From positions 29,075,058 to 29,139,057 of the forward strand of contig CM047426.1 in assembly GCA_026168455.1 (NCBI GenBank): 64,000 nt of DNA, read 5' to 3'. A program made the position numbers and the translations under genes. Position 1 is the first letter of the stretch. Each line of letters starts with the position of its first letter. Shown piece by piece: positions 48,053-61,119 of the stretch. The notes beneath the pieces were generated by a model. That model ran no database searches, had not been told where the DNA came from, and was given only the letters and a program-made list of their open reading frames with translations. The stretch is from Theocolax elegans (taxonomy: Eukaryota > Arthropoda > Insecta > Hymenoptera > Cerocephalidae).

Positions 48053-48300
48053 CTCCTTCTCTTTTGACAGGCTGTGCAGACCCATTTGGGACCTACTTTT
48101 GGTCCGGGGAGAAAGTAAAAGGCGAACGACGAGGAGACGCTCGGCGACCGCTCGAGAAAGTAAAGTCGCGTTCACACGTATGGCAATACTATATAGGGCA
48201 ACGCACGATAGAGCGAGTATATATATAAAAAACGAAAAGTCCAGTCCCGAAGCGTATACGTGTACGTGTATGTATATCTATACGTTTATAAAGTAGATGG
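47881..48300. promoter_or_regulatory. G+C-richer island with long (CT)n tract
   Basis: A (CT)n tract at 48003-48048 inside a CpG-richer block (for example GAGACGCTCGGCGACCGCTC near 48132). Frames on both strands read low-complexity Ser/Leu or Arg/Glu and are not genes. Could be a promoter or GAGA-type regulatory region; no TATA/initiator pair was found. Confidence 0.3.
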
Positions 48301-51300
48301 GTGATAATAAGTAAGGTGTCACAAGGAATGTACTTTTTCTCATCTCGTAATGCTATTGCCCACATACCTTTTAGTTCTGTAACGAAATTCTGGAAGGTCT
48401 AACTAGTGGCTCGTTAAAAATACGGTGGCAATATGATTAATGTTTGCACTTTTACTTTTGTGTGTGGATTTTTCAAGAGAAGACGCTATATTACCTCTGA
48501 CGCTTTGTTTTCTTGTATAATTGCATTTGGACTTGTGTACGTGCGATAGGTCTATATGTATGTATATATATATAGTGTACATGCGCATACATTTTTTTTA
48601 ATCTACAATGTATGTATCTACGCTTCGAGACTTTTTCCGCGAGAAGAATTCTCATCGACGCTTTCGTTTCTAGCGTTTTGTTTTAATTTACTTCTGCAGA
48701 GTCATTGCGCGTTCATATTCAACTGAATGCACATTTGATTTATAACATTGCCACTGTGTTACACTGGAGCGATTCGGAGGAAAATTTTTCTCCTTCTTAA
48801 CGTTTCGACTAAAGACCGCCTTAAATTCTACTTATATTTTCTATTTTTTATCTCCTATCCGAAGATAATGGATTATACTCAATTGACTGTTGTTTTGTTC
48901 GTATGGAAGGATAGGCGATGTGAAAGTGTATATATATACACGATACAATTTTTAAATGCGAATGGTATAGAGCCGGGCAAATGAATAATTTATCAACCAT
49001 ATACGTCTCAAATGCACATGAACGGTTATGAAAAATTAACTCTGAACAATTTCAATATATTTCTTTTTTTTCGTAAATCATTTATTCATGTTTGTGTTTT
49101 TGTTTTATTTCATTTGATTGGTCTTCTTTGTTTTTACAATGTTCATTACGTCTGATATTTGGATTTATAATGCACAGTATTATAAAATAATATAAATATT
49201 CTTTTATGTTTATATTATATTTAAAGCAAGCAATCAAATATCTAAAGTTATCCGTAATAACTTACGAAACTTATCCTCTTTTTACAAAGTTATAAAAGTT
49301 TAATTTAAAAAATTTGATTCCCTTAACTAATGAAAAAGTTGAGAAAAACAAGATGAAAACTGTATTCAAGCAACTTGGGCAGTAAAGATATATCGACGAG
49401 CAATGACGTACTGAGATCGATATAAATACTGAATATAAAATTCCATAACATAATATGTTCAAATTTTTACTCATTACTTATGACAGTTTTATCTTTAAAT
49501 AATTGTTCATCTTTTGAAAGTATCTAAATAATACATACTCCAAATAATAACGAATATTTATTATAAATTTGTAAAACAATATAAAACGACATAATAACTA
49601 CTTTATACATCCTATATTTTATAAATGATACTTTTATCATATATTTTACTTCTTTGTATACATATAACACAACTACATTGAATATTATACATTGTTAACT
49701 ACTTAAAATCATAATAAACTGGAGGGGCCGAAATATGTAAAAGCGTCTAGCTTTTACATTCTAGGTTCGATGATTAAATGTTTTTGAAAACAAACGACTG
49801 TAATATTTAGAAGTTACTATAAAAATTAATTTTAGCCAAATCAATAGAAATTGAATTATTCGATTGACTTGCACATACATAGTACATACATACAAACATA
49901 CATATACATTTAGATTTTCATTGTTTTCATGAACGTATCTTTAAAAATATTGCTCGAATCAGAAAGTTTTGCATAGGAAAAAGTTTTATAAATTTAAGAC
50001 GCACATTTTGTCTAAATTCATTATGTACGTAAGAATACTATTTTTGTGGGGATAATGTGCATAAGCCAATTTTATGAAATAGCAAAACGCTCAATTTTAA
50101 CGCTTCAACAATTTATGAGCTGTACAGCTGAAAATAGAACTACAAACTTCTATTATTATAACAGATATATCCTGTAAATTTCAGTTCAATCGATTAAAAA
50201 TTAGCAGAGTTATTTTGGTCACAAAATTTCATACATGCACACATCCATACATACATTTTAGGGAAAGGTTTGGATGCATTCTAAATTGCATTAATTTTAT
50301 TTTTATGTCTAAACATATACTTTTTTGAGATATCACATATTTTGCGGTGATGAAAATGTAAGACACTTCCGTGTAACGATCGTGCCTAAAAATTAAAATA
50401 ATTATTTTGAGTTTTCATATTTAGTACGTGTTTCACTAAATTGAATGAAGTATAAATATATTGTATTTAAATTTTAAATAGAATTTATATATATTGTACT
50501 AATTAATTCTTACTGTCCAAGTTGACTGTCCAATAATATTAATTAAAACATAATTATTTCTTATAATCACTTCCATAGATTAATATTGTCATTTTTTCAT
50601 CTTAATATTATATATATTTTTTATATTTAACTGTAAAACTGACATAATTTTGTCTTAATTTGTTTTATATAATTAATATAAATTAAAGTTGAACGAAGGT
50701 TTCGATAAAAATGCTGTACTTTACATACGTATTTCATCGAAAAAAAAAATACTTAAAAATCAAATGGATTCCGTGATATTTGAAAGGAAAAGAAAAAAAA
50801 TTATATTATGGATAGAAATTCGTTTGAGCAAGAATTACGAGACCGTACCAGAAACACTCATCTGTACTATACGCATGATAAACGAGCGGAAGCTTTCGCC
50901 GATGTGTGAAAGGATCTTGGCGTATTAGCGATGCATGTCACAGTAGCTACCTCGGTCTTATGCATTTTCTTATATCCTCGAGCGGATTGGCCGATGAACT
51001 TTCGAGGAACGATGCGTAACGACATAATTGCGAGTCGTGCACATGTGTACACATAAACTAGAAGAAATGATATGATGGAAAGAGCGCGCGGGATCTTTCA
51101 CGTTTCTCATGGTACTCATCTCTTTCAATGTCATTGTTCACTATTCTATGATTTCTTTATTTATATATGGGAATCGCGGAAACGTGTCAGCACCGACTTT
51201 TTACGACGAGCTGCAATCTCTTTTCTTTAATTATATTATATAGTAGAACTTTATTACTATTTTTATTTCTATAATCTAATTGTATAAGTACACGAATTTT

Positions 51301-51750
51301 CATCAAATATATTTATTTTATTCAAATAAAAGGTATATAATTCATAAAATAGAAAAAATAAAAATCATACAAGATATATGAATATGTGTTTCGTTACACG
51401 AAAATTTAATAAATGTGTTTTATATACAATAAATTAAATAATGTCTATACGTGAAATCAAAAGTTAACCAATTTTCATTTAAATCTTACAAAAAAGTATA
51501 TAGGTATGGCCAAAAAACGCAGTTAAATTGTATAAACCAAAACAAAAAAAGAAAAACAATCATAATTTCTTTCTTTAATATGTAGGTTAATCGGTGGATT
51601 GTAAAAATTAAAATTCTACCGCTATCTATACCCGTAGAAAAGAAAACTATAATATAATTAGATGTATACGATAAGATAGCCAGCAGTGTTTCGTTACATC
51701 ATGATCGTTAAAACGAATGGGATAATTAATAAAACATAGGAGCAAAAATA
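48301..51750. other. Non-coding interval with a dispersed repeat fragment
   Basis: Around 49880-50275 is a segment with ACATACAT-type runs at both ends and CAGTTCAATCGATTAAAAAT near 50183, a style seen in dispersed insect repeats. A small inverted repeat TGTAAAAGC/GCTTTTACA lies at 49737-49759. A G+C-richer patch occurs at 50900-51130. No gene was recognised. Confidence 0.4.
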
Positions 51751-52310
51751 TTGATCGTCGTTTAAAACTTTCTCTGCATCAAGGAGGCGCCAGTTAAATT
51801 TTCTCGTCGCTGCGGTGACTGGTTATCGATATATATGTGTTCCATCTCATTAATTACACCACGCGAATTGTTACGGACGCGCGCATCGATGTTATTACGT
51901 GCATCTTTTTCGTATGCACGTGCGTATACACACATATTACGCATCCAAATGTCAAGAACGCGCATTCTGCATTTATAATTGCAAAAGGGAAGTCACATTA
52001 TAAAGAATGCAGCGCCAAAAGAATGAGGAACACTTGCATTTTCACGGTTGATGCAATTGACGGCAGTCCGTCATTTATAACACTCGGTGTACGAGTATTT
52101 AACATCCGCACGATCGAGTCTCGGGCACTTTCGAGTAGGTGGAGAAAGTCACGCGAGTAGGTGTATAGATATACTATTTAATATATATACACGTATATAC
52201 TTTAATGCTAGGAGCATCAATGATCGCGATTCTCGGCAAGGTGACCTAAATTTTTTTCGCGCGGGGGACGAGCTCCTCGTACGTTTGTTATAATCGCATT
52301 AACCACGCTA
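51751..52310. promoter_or_regulatory. G+C-richer island
   Basis: Contains CpG-bearing words (GGACGCGCGCATCGATG near 51873; TCGCGCGGGGGACGAGC near 52256) in a desert. Overlapping frames of about 67-107 codons on both strands lack motifs. Regulatory function is inferred from composition only. Confidence 0.27.
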
Positions 52311-53430
52311 ATTATTTCGTATATGTGGCATGTTAAAAAAATATGAAATATGATGCGTTATTTTGTTTATAGCGAGCGTTAATTGCTTTGATTTCACACA
52401 TTGATTGGAAAGTATATGGTTATTTTTAATAATAATGCTCGTTAATTATTATTCATTTTACAAATTGTTATCTTTACGCGTTTGTCCACGGTTCATTTAT
52501 TCATAATTAACAATGCGAGATTCCGTGATCATTTTAATTATTTTTTTTTGTATGCAGATGATTCTTGATTAAATTAAATTAGTTTAATTGCAAACACTTA
52601 AAACGTGTGATGCACGCGTAATGCAGTTTCGCTGCGTATCGGTATATATCCATTTATTGCAACTATATTATTGTGAGCACATTAATTATCATACCGCTTT
52701 TTTATATTTTAACAAATTAATGTGTGGATATCTGCGGTATATTCGTGTAATGTTAATTTAAAAGTACAATTATACAAATAAATTGTATTTGTCAATGTTA
52801 TACATATGTTATACATATAATTTTTTTAAATTTATTATATTTACATATTACAATCATGATCTTCTTATTGACAAAAATTTAGTAAAAAAATCAACGTTAA
52901 ACAATCGTATTATTTAAATAAATTACTTAAATAGATTTGTACAATGTTTGCACAAAATTTATGTTATTTAAAAAGGCCATCATATATTTCGAGATTACAG
53001 AAATGCGGGTAGGAATATTATTTTCATTATAATTATCAAACGGGCTTAAAATGATAACTAAATACATACAGTATAATTAAAAGCATACATACATTTTGCT
53101 ATTACGTAATTCATACTTTGTGTTTTCGAAAAATAAAAAAATATCATCAAGCGTATAGTTTTCACAACATGAATAATTTTTAATTATTGAATGCCAATCA
53201 TAAATAAAAATTAGTGAATATATAGTATAATAATAGAACTATAAACAACATCCAAGTGCTTCAACGAAATTGTCAATTTTTCATTGTATAACAGTATGCA
53301 ATTATTGGTGCATCCGAAATGTGTGAAGTCATATATCGCTCAAGTTATTTTATAAGTTTACATTGTACATTAAAAATGTTGCGCGATAGATGTATATACC
53401 TGAAAGAAAAAAGTTGACTAGATTTTGCAA
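52311..53430. other. Non-coding interval
   Basis: Strongly A+T-rich with no gene, repeat array or element recognised. Confidence 0.5.
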
Positions 53431-53820
53431 CCTAGAGATTGCATTTTTTAGAAAAACCGAGTAGGAAGGAAGGTATTCCGACTAGCTGTCAGCGACGACG
53501 TATTGGTGCAACATTTGGTGAGGTAGAGAAAAAAAGTAACTGGATGGCGAAAAAGGTACGATTTCCGCGACGACAACGACGACGCCGTTGGCCCAATCAC
53601 TGTGAGATAATCGACGTCCTGTTGCTGTTCCAGGAACTGCCAACTCGTCCTCTGGACATTCGCGCGCGCTTTTCTTTCACTTTCGTTACATCAGCGTGTC
53701 TTGAGGCCTTAAAGTGTACATACATATATACATTAAACTACTTGGATTTTCCCATTATTATTTTTTTGGAACACCGGATAAGGGAGCGTTATAAAAATAT
53801 CTCGTGACAGTTAAGATAAT
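53431..53820. promoter_or_regulatory. G+C-richer island with an unsupported open frame
   Basis: A 122-codon frame (53439-53807, + strand) passes through a CGACGACAACGACGACGCC block and would give a basic, low-complexity Arg-rich stretch. It begins at a TTG, has no conserved motif and no clear splice or Kozak context, so I treat the segment as a composition island rather than a gene. Confidence 0.25.
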
Positions 53821-54924
53821 TTCAAGGTCTTGTAATTGTTGAAGAAGAGGTTGACACTATTTTGTACATGCGTCATAAATGAATCACGGCGTTGTAATCA
53901 CGGATATCCGAGGTAACGCTGTATTGGTTTGTAATGTACTTTCGTATAACGATGATTCAGTTTGTTATTAATTAATATGTATATACCGTATTTAGTCTCG
54001 ATTTAACGCAGAATATTACTTTGTATCATGAAAGCTTACACTGAATTCAATTATAAATAATGCTTTATTGCAAGAAAGCAGGTTGATCTACCGAGGCATT
54101 ATTACCTTCATTTGTAGTAAATACGTACCAGCATATGCAGAAATTTCGACCTACTTGATCAAAAAAGAAAAATACAAAATTATTAGTTTCAACACGCAAG
54201 AATGAATTCGATGAAAATTTATATATTTTTTAAAAAACATACCTTTTGATAATAATCACGTTTTGTTTGAACAAAAAAAATGTAAGTAGGTAATATATAT
54301 ACTTATAGTATTATGCAAATAGAATTCGTCTTTATAGTCTATTTGGGAACATTTTAATGGTACTAAATACATAAGCACATGTAAGAGGAAAGAGAAGGAA
54401 GGAACGACTAAAAGAAGCCAAGGTTGCATTATATACAATCACATTATTTTCGAAAAGTGTAAAGAAACAAGTCAAATACACTCTTTGTGCATTGATAACA
54501 AACACTAACCTGGTGAGATTCAATTGTAGCAATTCAATTACATGCGTGTGTGCGTATGCGCTTGTGCGTGTGTGTATACTTTGAATTTACGGTGTATATA
54601 TATATATACTCTTATGCAAATATCCTGTCTTGGTCTACGAAGGCCACTACTTAAAACATGTAATGCAAACGCAGCAATACTTTGATAACGTAAGTGACAT
54701 TGTAACATAATCTTATATCCGATGTAGGTTACTATCGAAGATACACACAGTTTTCTGTATGATTATTCCGTATGTAAACTAATATCTCGCCCACAAATTG
54801 TAGTCTAAGTAGTGTAAAGACAAATTTTCTTTCTTTAGTAACAATAAAAAAATGAAATACTTAGAGTAAAAGAGACATGGCTTGTTTATATATTGAAATA
54901 ATATAAGTAGAATTTGTCCCCGCA
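53821..54924. other. Non-coding interval
   Basis: A+T-rich with a TG-rich run at 54545-54573 and a (TA) run near 54596-54608. Nothing else recognised. Confidence 0.45.
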
Positions 54925-55083
54925 GGGGTCCTATTCAGATATTCGATATATCGAAAATTTCAACAAAAATTCAATGAACTGACGTCAAGGAACCGAAAAG
55001 TAAAATCATTTGCGGTTATGCGACGATCATTCGATGAATTTTTATTAAAATTGTCAACATATCGAATATCTGAATGAAGCCCC
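54925..55083. mobile_element. 159-bp inverted-repeat element
   Basis: GGGGTCCTATTCAGATATTC (left) and GAATATCTGAATGAAGCCCC (right) are imperfect complements and pairing extends over about 50 bp (GATATATCGAAAATTT; ATTCAATGAA). No clear target duplication at the visible edges. The size and structure fit a small MITE. Confidence 0.65.
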
Positions 55084-55780
55084 AGATGGAGTAACTTTGC
55101 ACCTACGGCGAGATGAGTTTATGTACAGAGGTTGAATATGTAAATAAGGATTGAAAAGTGTGAGATTAATACAATTTAAAGAAAGCTGTAAGTCAGCTTA
55201 ATAATACAGACTCATGGGATATAATGTAAATGAAAACTCATGAAAGCAAATGATATATAGAATGATAAGTAGTCAGACAGGATACTCTCTAAGTTTTGAT
55301 TCTTCATGGAAAAGTTAAGACTGATACGCTCATGGACAGTACGTTTAAAATATGTAAATATAAGAGGATGCTAAACGAAAGTAGGTGATCTCTGACTTAT
55401 TGTATGCAATCTTTCTAATCGATACAATCTTAAAGTGCTTCTATTAAATATGAATAAGCGAAAACCATTTAATACATCGAGGAAAAGTTCAAGAAAATAA
55501 CGCACATGTGATTGTAATATTTAAAACAAGGAATGCTTCCAAGTGTACACAAAGGCATAAGGTATATATAAGGTATATAGTTTTCAGTTTACAATTATAA
55601 AAATTGTTTGGAACGTTAGATAAGTCAAATTGTTGCTGGTAACGGTTATTTACGAAAAATAATTAATAATAAGAGATAGATTATAAAATAAATAAAAATC
55701 AAAGATTATAATACAAACTCAATTGCGATGGGAAGTAACCAATTTTAACATCATTATTAAAAAAAATAATGTAAAAAAAG
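55084..55780. other. Non-coding interval
   Basis: A+T-rich; no feature recognised. Confidence 0.45.
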
Positions 55781-56200
55781 GCGTTACCGCCATTACACGA
55801 TCTTTTTATAACTTCCTAACACAACGGTACACATCGATTCGCAATGTTAACACACGGAAAAGGAGAGGCAACAAATGAATCCCAAGAAAGTCTTCGGATG
55901 TATATATATATATACCTATATATTATGTATATACTCAGGCCAAACAAAGAAACACGAGAGAATAAGAAGAAAGAGCGAGAGGCGGACGCAACAAACGCGT
56001 ACAGCATATACAGCTATCCGGCAAAATTCGACAGGTCACTTTCGCCGATCCGGACACCCGAAAACATTCGACTTCTTTTTTGGAGAAACTTTTACTTTCT
56101 TCGCCCAGTCGATCGTCCGCTCATCCCACTAAATTACGGAAGCGTGTAATAGACGCGCGGTTCGCGCACCCATTGCATTTACATTTTTAATGGGATGTTA
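55781..56200. promoter_or_regulatory. G+C-richer island
   Basis: CpG-bearing stretch (GAGCGAGAGGCGGACGCAAC near 55974; TAGACGCGCGGTTCGCGCAC near 56150) with frames of up to 101 codons in two overlapping phases. Neither frame shows a motif. Possible regulatory element. Confidence 0.25.
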
Positions 56201-57073
56201 CGTTGCTTCTTTAACTTTTATACTACCTATATAGATTTCGTGTCGATGCCGATTTTACTTTTTTTTTTAACTCTCCGAGCCCAGGAACCGGGTAATTTTA
56301 GTTTCGTAACACTATATAGATGTATTGATTACATTTCCATTAATTTATACATAGTTTTATGGTATAATACCATAGGCAGATTTCAATGTCAATTTTAATG
56401 TTGTCAATTTATCGATTTAAGTGAAAACGTATTATACTTACTTTAATATTTAGTTTCGATAGTCAGTTAATACTTTTTAATAATCTTTTTTGATAATCTA
56501 TCATATAAAGCTTTTACTTATTACCATAAATATAGTCAGTGATAAAGAAGTATTTGTGGGAATATACCTAAAATAACTTTAAAACACATTGTATCGATAT
56601 CTATTTTTAATCAAAATTTATTAGTTAAATTGAACTAAATATTTCTAACAAAAATTTTAAATTAATTTATGATATGATAGTCCGTAACAAGAGTTTTTAA
56701 TATAACTCACTGCAGGACAACCTCACAACTTTATTAAATAATAGGCCGAAAATTTAACGGTAACAATAAAACATGGTTGTAATCCACTTTAATAGAGCAT
56801 AATTATAAAAAATACTCGAATTATCTATTTAAAAAATTAAGAAAGTTTTAATTCATTGTATAATAAATTATATTTTAAGTAGAAACTCTGATGTAAATAA
56901 CATACAATAAGTATAACGTTTTCTTTACGATAAAATAGTAAGTTAGTACAAACACCAAAAATATCTAATTTAAAGCAGAATTACACTTTTCATTGCCCAG
57001 AAATTATTAAATTTCTAAGAATAACAAACTTAAAAAAATATTAACCTTTGCTCTATCAGTTTTAAAACGATTA
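56201..57073. other. Non-coding interval
   Basis: A+T-rich; nothing recognised. Confidence 0.45.
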
Positions 57074-57786
57074 AGGGTAGAGTATGGTCGAAAATGATGA
57101 ATAAATTTGTTTTTTTAGAAACATGTTCTATATATGTTATGAAGAATGTGTGTAAACAATGTTTAAACTGAAAATGTAATTTTATTAAATTTTATTGAAT
57201 AATTTTCAACATAAGGTATGGAATGAGATATTTGTTTTAAACTTTAAAGTTAAATACCTTAAAAACTATTTTTTTTTACCTTCAAAAAACTCCTTGCAGG
57301 ATAATTTGTATCGCAACCTCGTGAAATTTTGCACACATCTTGAGATATGTATTAGATATAAAGTAACACAGCTATTTTTGTTTAAAATTAAATCTAACAT
57401 TTTTATGGCTATTTTTGTTACAAAGTTGTAATATTTTTCATTAAAAAAAGCAATAACAATATCACATTTAGTTTTAAACAAAAAAAAAGCTGTGTTACTT
57501 TATAACTAGTACATATCTCAAGATGTGCGCAAAATTTAAGAAGTCTGCGATAAAAATTATCCTGCAAGGACTTTTTTAAAGGTATAAAAAATAGTTTTTA
57601 AGGTATTTAACTTTAAAGTTTAAAATAAGTATCTCATTCCATACCTTATGTTGAAAATTATTCAATAAAATTTTATAAAAATTACTTTTTCATCTTAAAA
57701 ATTATTTACGTACATTCTACATAACATATACAACATGTTTCTAAAAAAAACAAATTTATTCATCATTGTTGACTATACTTTACCCT
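57074..57786. mobile_element. 713-bp fold-back MITE with TA target duplication
   Basis: AGGGTAGAGTATGGTCGAAA (left) pairs with the right end TTGACTATACTTTACCCT; TA flanks both (57072-57073, 57787-57788). The arms stay complementary almost to the centre (TTTTCAACATAAGGTATGG, CTTTAAAGTTAAATACCTTA, AAAGTAACACAGCT). Frames of 71-78 codons on both strands are arm artefacts. No transposase. Confidence 0.87.
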
Positions 57787-57788
57787 TA

Positions 57789-58480
57789 ACCCTCTGCACG
57801 CAATGAATATAAGATAATTATTTCAGATGAAACAAGAAATCTGCGACAATTTAACAATATAGTAAAGTTAAGTTATTGATATAAGTACAAATATATATTT
57901 ATTTTTATTATTCCCTAAAAGATACACCTTCTGTTTCCTTGGTTAAAAAACTTATAATATATGATTCGATTTTTATTAAGTTTATTGTTGATTAATTCTA
58001 TCGATAGCTTTTCTTCAATAATACCATTTAGTCTGGACTTTCCCAATACAGTAGCTTATTGTCGTTCGTATCATTAATATGTGAAAGTGATTTATTTTGA
58101 TCAAATGATTTGATTATTTTTGTTATTATAAAGTACAAAGCCTATAGCTTTATCGTCTAAATTATTTATTTTATTTTATCGTCTAAATATTATTTGATTA
58201 CTGGTTAATAATTATTTATTTATGTATTAATTCCGTCGGTATACATATAAAAAAACATATTCAATATTCCTTGATTTCAGAATAATCACAATTATACATA
58301 TAGAATTAAGTGTAGAAAAAAAACAGGATGCTCAAAAGCGAATCGGTTGAGTTTAAATTAAGATTGTTGAATAATTCGGTAGACAAGTTAAAACAAAAGG
58401 TACAAGTATACGTACCGTAATCTGGATGCCACGCGTATACAAACAAAAAAACTAGAGGTGTTGAAATATATTGTAAGAGT
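57789..58480. other. Non-coding interval
   Basis: A+T-rich; nothing recognised. Confidence 0.45.
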
Positions 58481-58990
58481 CACAAAAGAGTAATTAGAAA
58501 TCCTTTCTTCTTCTTTGAGAAAGAGAGGGAGCGAGGGAGAGAGAGAGAGAGAGAGATGGCTAGGACGATTAGAATAATTTGGAGGCGCTAGCTCGGGCAG
58601 GTGCGAAGGCGGATATATCAAAATATTTCGGGCGGTCGGTTCGTTTCCCAAGTGTGCCGTTGACTTTCTCTGCTGTTTAAACAATATTTCACGGTATCGC
58701 GACTTCCCGTGCCGTTGGACCCCCTCCCATCCTCGTTGTCGTAAAGTCGTAGGCGAAGTAGTATTTAACTACCTTAAATATCCTGGCTCGACAACACTTC
58801 TATAGTCCTCCGTAGCTAAATTTTTCATCGCAATTTTATTGCAATATTACCGCCGTGGTATCTATATTTTACCGGTGTGTGTAGTAGTTGTAGCCTACCT
58901 TCAGTTACAATTATTATTTGGTAACAGACCTCAATTTTCTCGAGTCTCCTCTCGATTACGCTGAGAGTTGCTTTATGTTAAATTTATTTG
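58481..58990. promoter_or_regulatory. G+C-richer island with (GA)n, possible promoter region
   Basis: A GA-rich tract (58515-58557) followed by CpG-richer sequence (GGGCGGTCGGTTCGTTTCCC near 58630; CCGTGCCGTTGGACCCCCTC near 58709). It lies 2.4 kb upstream of the candidate first coding exon at 60934 in the same orientation, so a promoter or 5' exon is conceivable. No TATA/initiator pair was identified. Confidence 0.3.
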
Positions 58991-60000
58991 TGAAACACGT
59001 ATAATCAAAATTTTTATACCTCAACGCTTCGTTGTTTCTTCTCTGCTATTATGAATTCTAACCCAATGGAAAGTCTAGTACTTTTCTTCGTAATTAATTT
59101 ATACGATCCTGATAAGGATTTATTGTTTTCATTTTGCTATGGGTTGAGACTATGAATTAATACTAAACTATTAATTAATTTATCGTATCACTGACCTTGA
59201 AATTTTTAGTTTATATTGCACGGTGTTACGTTGGGTATTCATAATTAATTATTCATTTTCTTTTCTTAGACATTCTAAGCTTTGCGCTCGTGTTTTTTTT
59301 AAATTTATAATTTACACTCGTTTAAGTAAATAATAAATAGTTTGTAATTTGTATTTTTAAAGTTTTTTCATGTTACCTTTTAGTACTGCAATTAGATATG
59401 TCACTTATGTAATCTCTTAGTGTTACAACGTTACTTAATTTCAAATATTGCATTGTGAATAAGTGATAATTAATAATTTACGTATGATATTAAATTCGCG
59501 AAACAATTTTATTGTAATAATTGCACATAACATGAACTACGTTAACAATTATAGATAAACACTGATTTTTATTTAAATTAAAAAAAATACATTTAGTATA
59601 AATGGATTCTTTAAATAGTATTAATATATAAAATAGTACAATATATTTCAGCATATAACAGTCATATGTTTCAACAACTGTAATAAAAGTAATGCCATAC
59701 ATTTAGTTGTTAAATATATATTTATTTCTAGCATGGTACAATTTTGAAGTAAATTAATTTTCATATATGAACTGCTCTATACATCTCTCGCAGAGGTATA
59801 TTAATTTAATGTAATTTTAAAACATTAAGGGTATAAAAGAAAAACAAAGTAATAAATTGAAAATGCAGAAAACTTAATTACAAGAAATACATTGTACTAT
59901 AAGCTCATAAACATGAAAGTATAAAATAACGTATTGTTTGAGAGAAAGGAAAAAAAAAAGCTGTATTTCTTGTATTAAATGACGCACGGTCCATTCTTAA
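58991..60000. other. Non-coding interval
   Basis: A+T-rich; nothing recognised. Confidence 0.45.
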
Positions 60001-60240
60001 TTAGCGAACTAAACGAGAAGTGCGGTTGTTCTCGAGGCACGAAAATGGAGATATCGAGCAGATGGATTGGGAGAAGAATCCGTCGTCAGTGAAAACGATC
60101 TGCAGTGATAGCGAAAGCCTGCTCGCAACTTGTCGTTCAACCTCGCTCTCGTACGACGTTCACTGCATCGTCTGGTATACACGAGAAACCGCTTCTTGCC
60201 TTGTCATTCCAAACTGGATTTTTCGTTCATAACTGGCTAT
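60001..60240. other. G+C-richer segment with short frame
   Basis: An open frame at 60020-60232 in a CpG-richer patch, lacking a normal ATG start. It might be a 5' untranslated exon or regulatory DNA for the candidate gene at 60934. No motif recognised. Confidence 0.2.
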
Positions 60241-60933
60241 ATGATAATCAAGAGCTCTAACGAATCAAATTTCGTCGACTTGATGTTTCTTTTCTGTCGT
60301 TTATTTATTTTTTTTTATTCTTCGATCTATATACTGTAACATAATTTACTTTGTTGTATTAATTCGATAATATTTTGCATCTGTCATTGTGGAACCAAAG
60401 GAATTCCTTGGGTCACACTTCAATATTTTGCAGTTAGATTCTTTAATTAGATTTAACCGTCGATCTCATAGATCATTAAAAAATGTTGAATTATTTTGGA
60501 ATTCTATAAAACCTTACAGTTTTAAAAGTTACAGTTTCGTAAATATATACGTGTATATAAACTTTGATATTACTTAATTAAAAAATGTAGTATTATATAC
60601 TTAAAAACACTTCCGATATTAAAATATATATAATGAATTTTATACACATGTTGATATTTTATTACTAAAAGTAGAACTATAGTACCATGTTTAATTATAC
60701 ATTTATTTCAATATTTTTGATAACAAATTAAAATATAAAAAAGTAAAATTTAAAAATACTGACATTTGCTTATTCTTTAATACTTTCCTAATTTCGTAGT
60801 AAATATGTAATTATGATTAAACTTTGATTAAATCCATAACGACGAATTAAGGTTAAATATTGCGCGACTTTTATCCTACAAAAAAAAAATTTCGCTCGTT
60901 ATTTTTATTCCACCTACGCGATATTATAAGACA

Positions 60934-61111
60934 ATGGATATACGAACGACGCGCTGTCAAGGATCATCTTTACCGATAAAGATGGAGAATATCGTTGTTG
61001 CCTGCGACAATGAAGGAGACATGAAATTGAATGAACAAGGAGATGTTACGAAGCTGCAGTCAAGGAGAAAACCATTGTTTTTAATGAAGTGTAAATTGTT
61101 TTCGTCACAAG
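60934..61111 (+). CDS. Candidate first coding exon of an unrecognised gene
   Basis: ATG at 60934 sits in a good context (ACAATGG) and opens 59 codons plus one base, ending at CAAG followed by the donor GTAAAT (61112). The peptide is hydrophilic with KMENIVVACDNEGDMKLNEQ in the middle and the charged KLQSRRKPLFLMKCK near its end; a second Met (MENIVV, codon 17) could also start. No signal peptide and no known domain. Base composition is more balanced than the flanks. The next exon would lie right of 61.1 kb and was not found in the window. It may be a chance frame; the splice donor and start context are the only support. Confidence 0.3.
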
Positions 61112-61119
61112 GTAAATAG

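Noticed and set aside
47927..48296. Open frames on both strands across the (CT)n tract
   Set aside because: Ser/Leu and Arg/Glu repeats are direct translations of the microsatellite.
53439..53807. 122-codon Arg-rich open frame
   Set aside because: Begins at TTG in a CGACGA-type low-complexity island and shows no motif.
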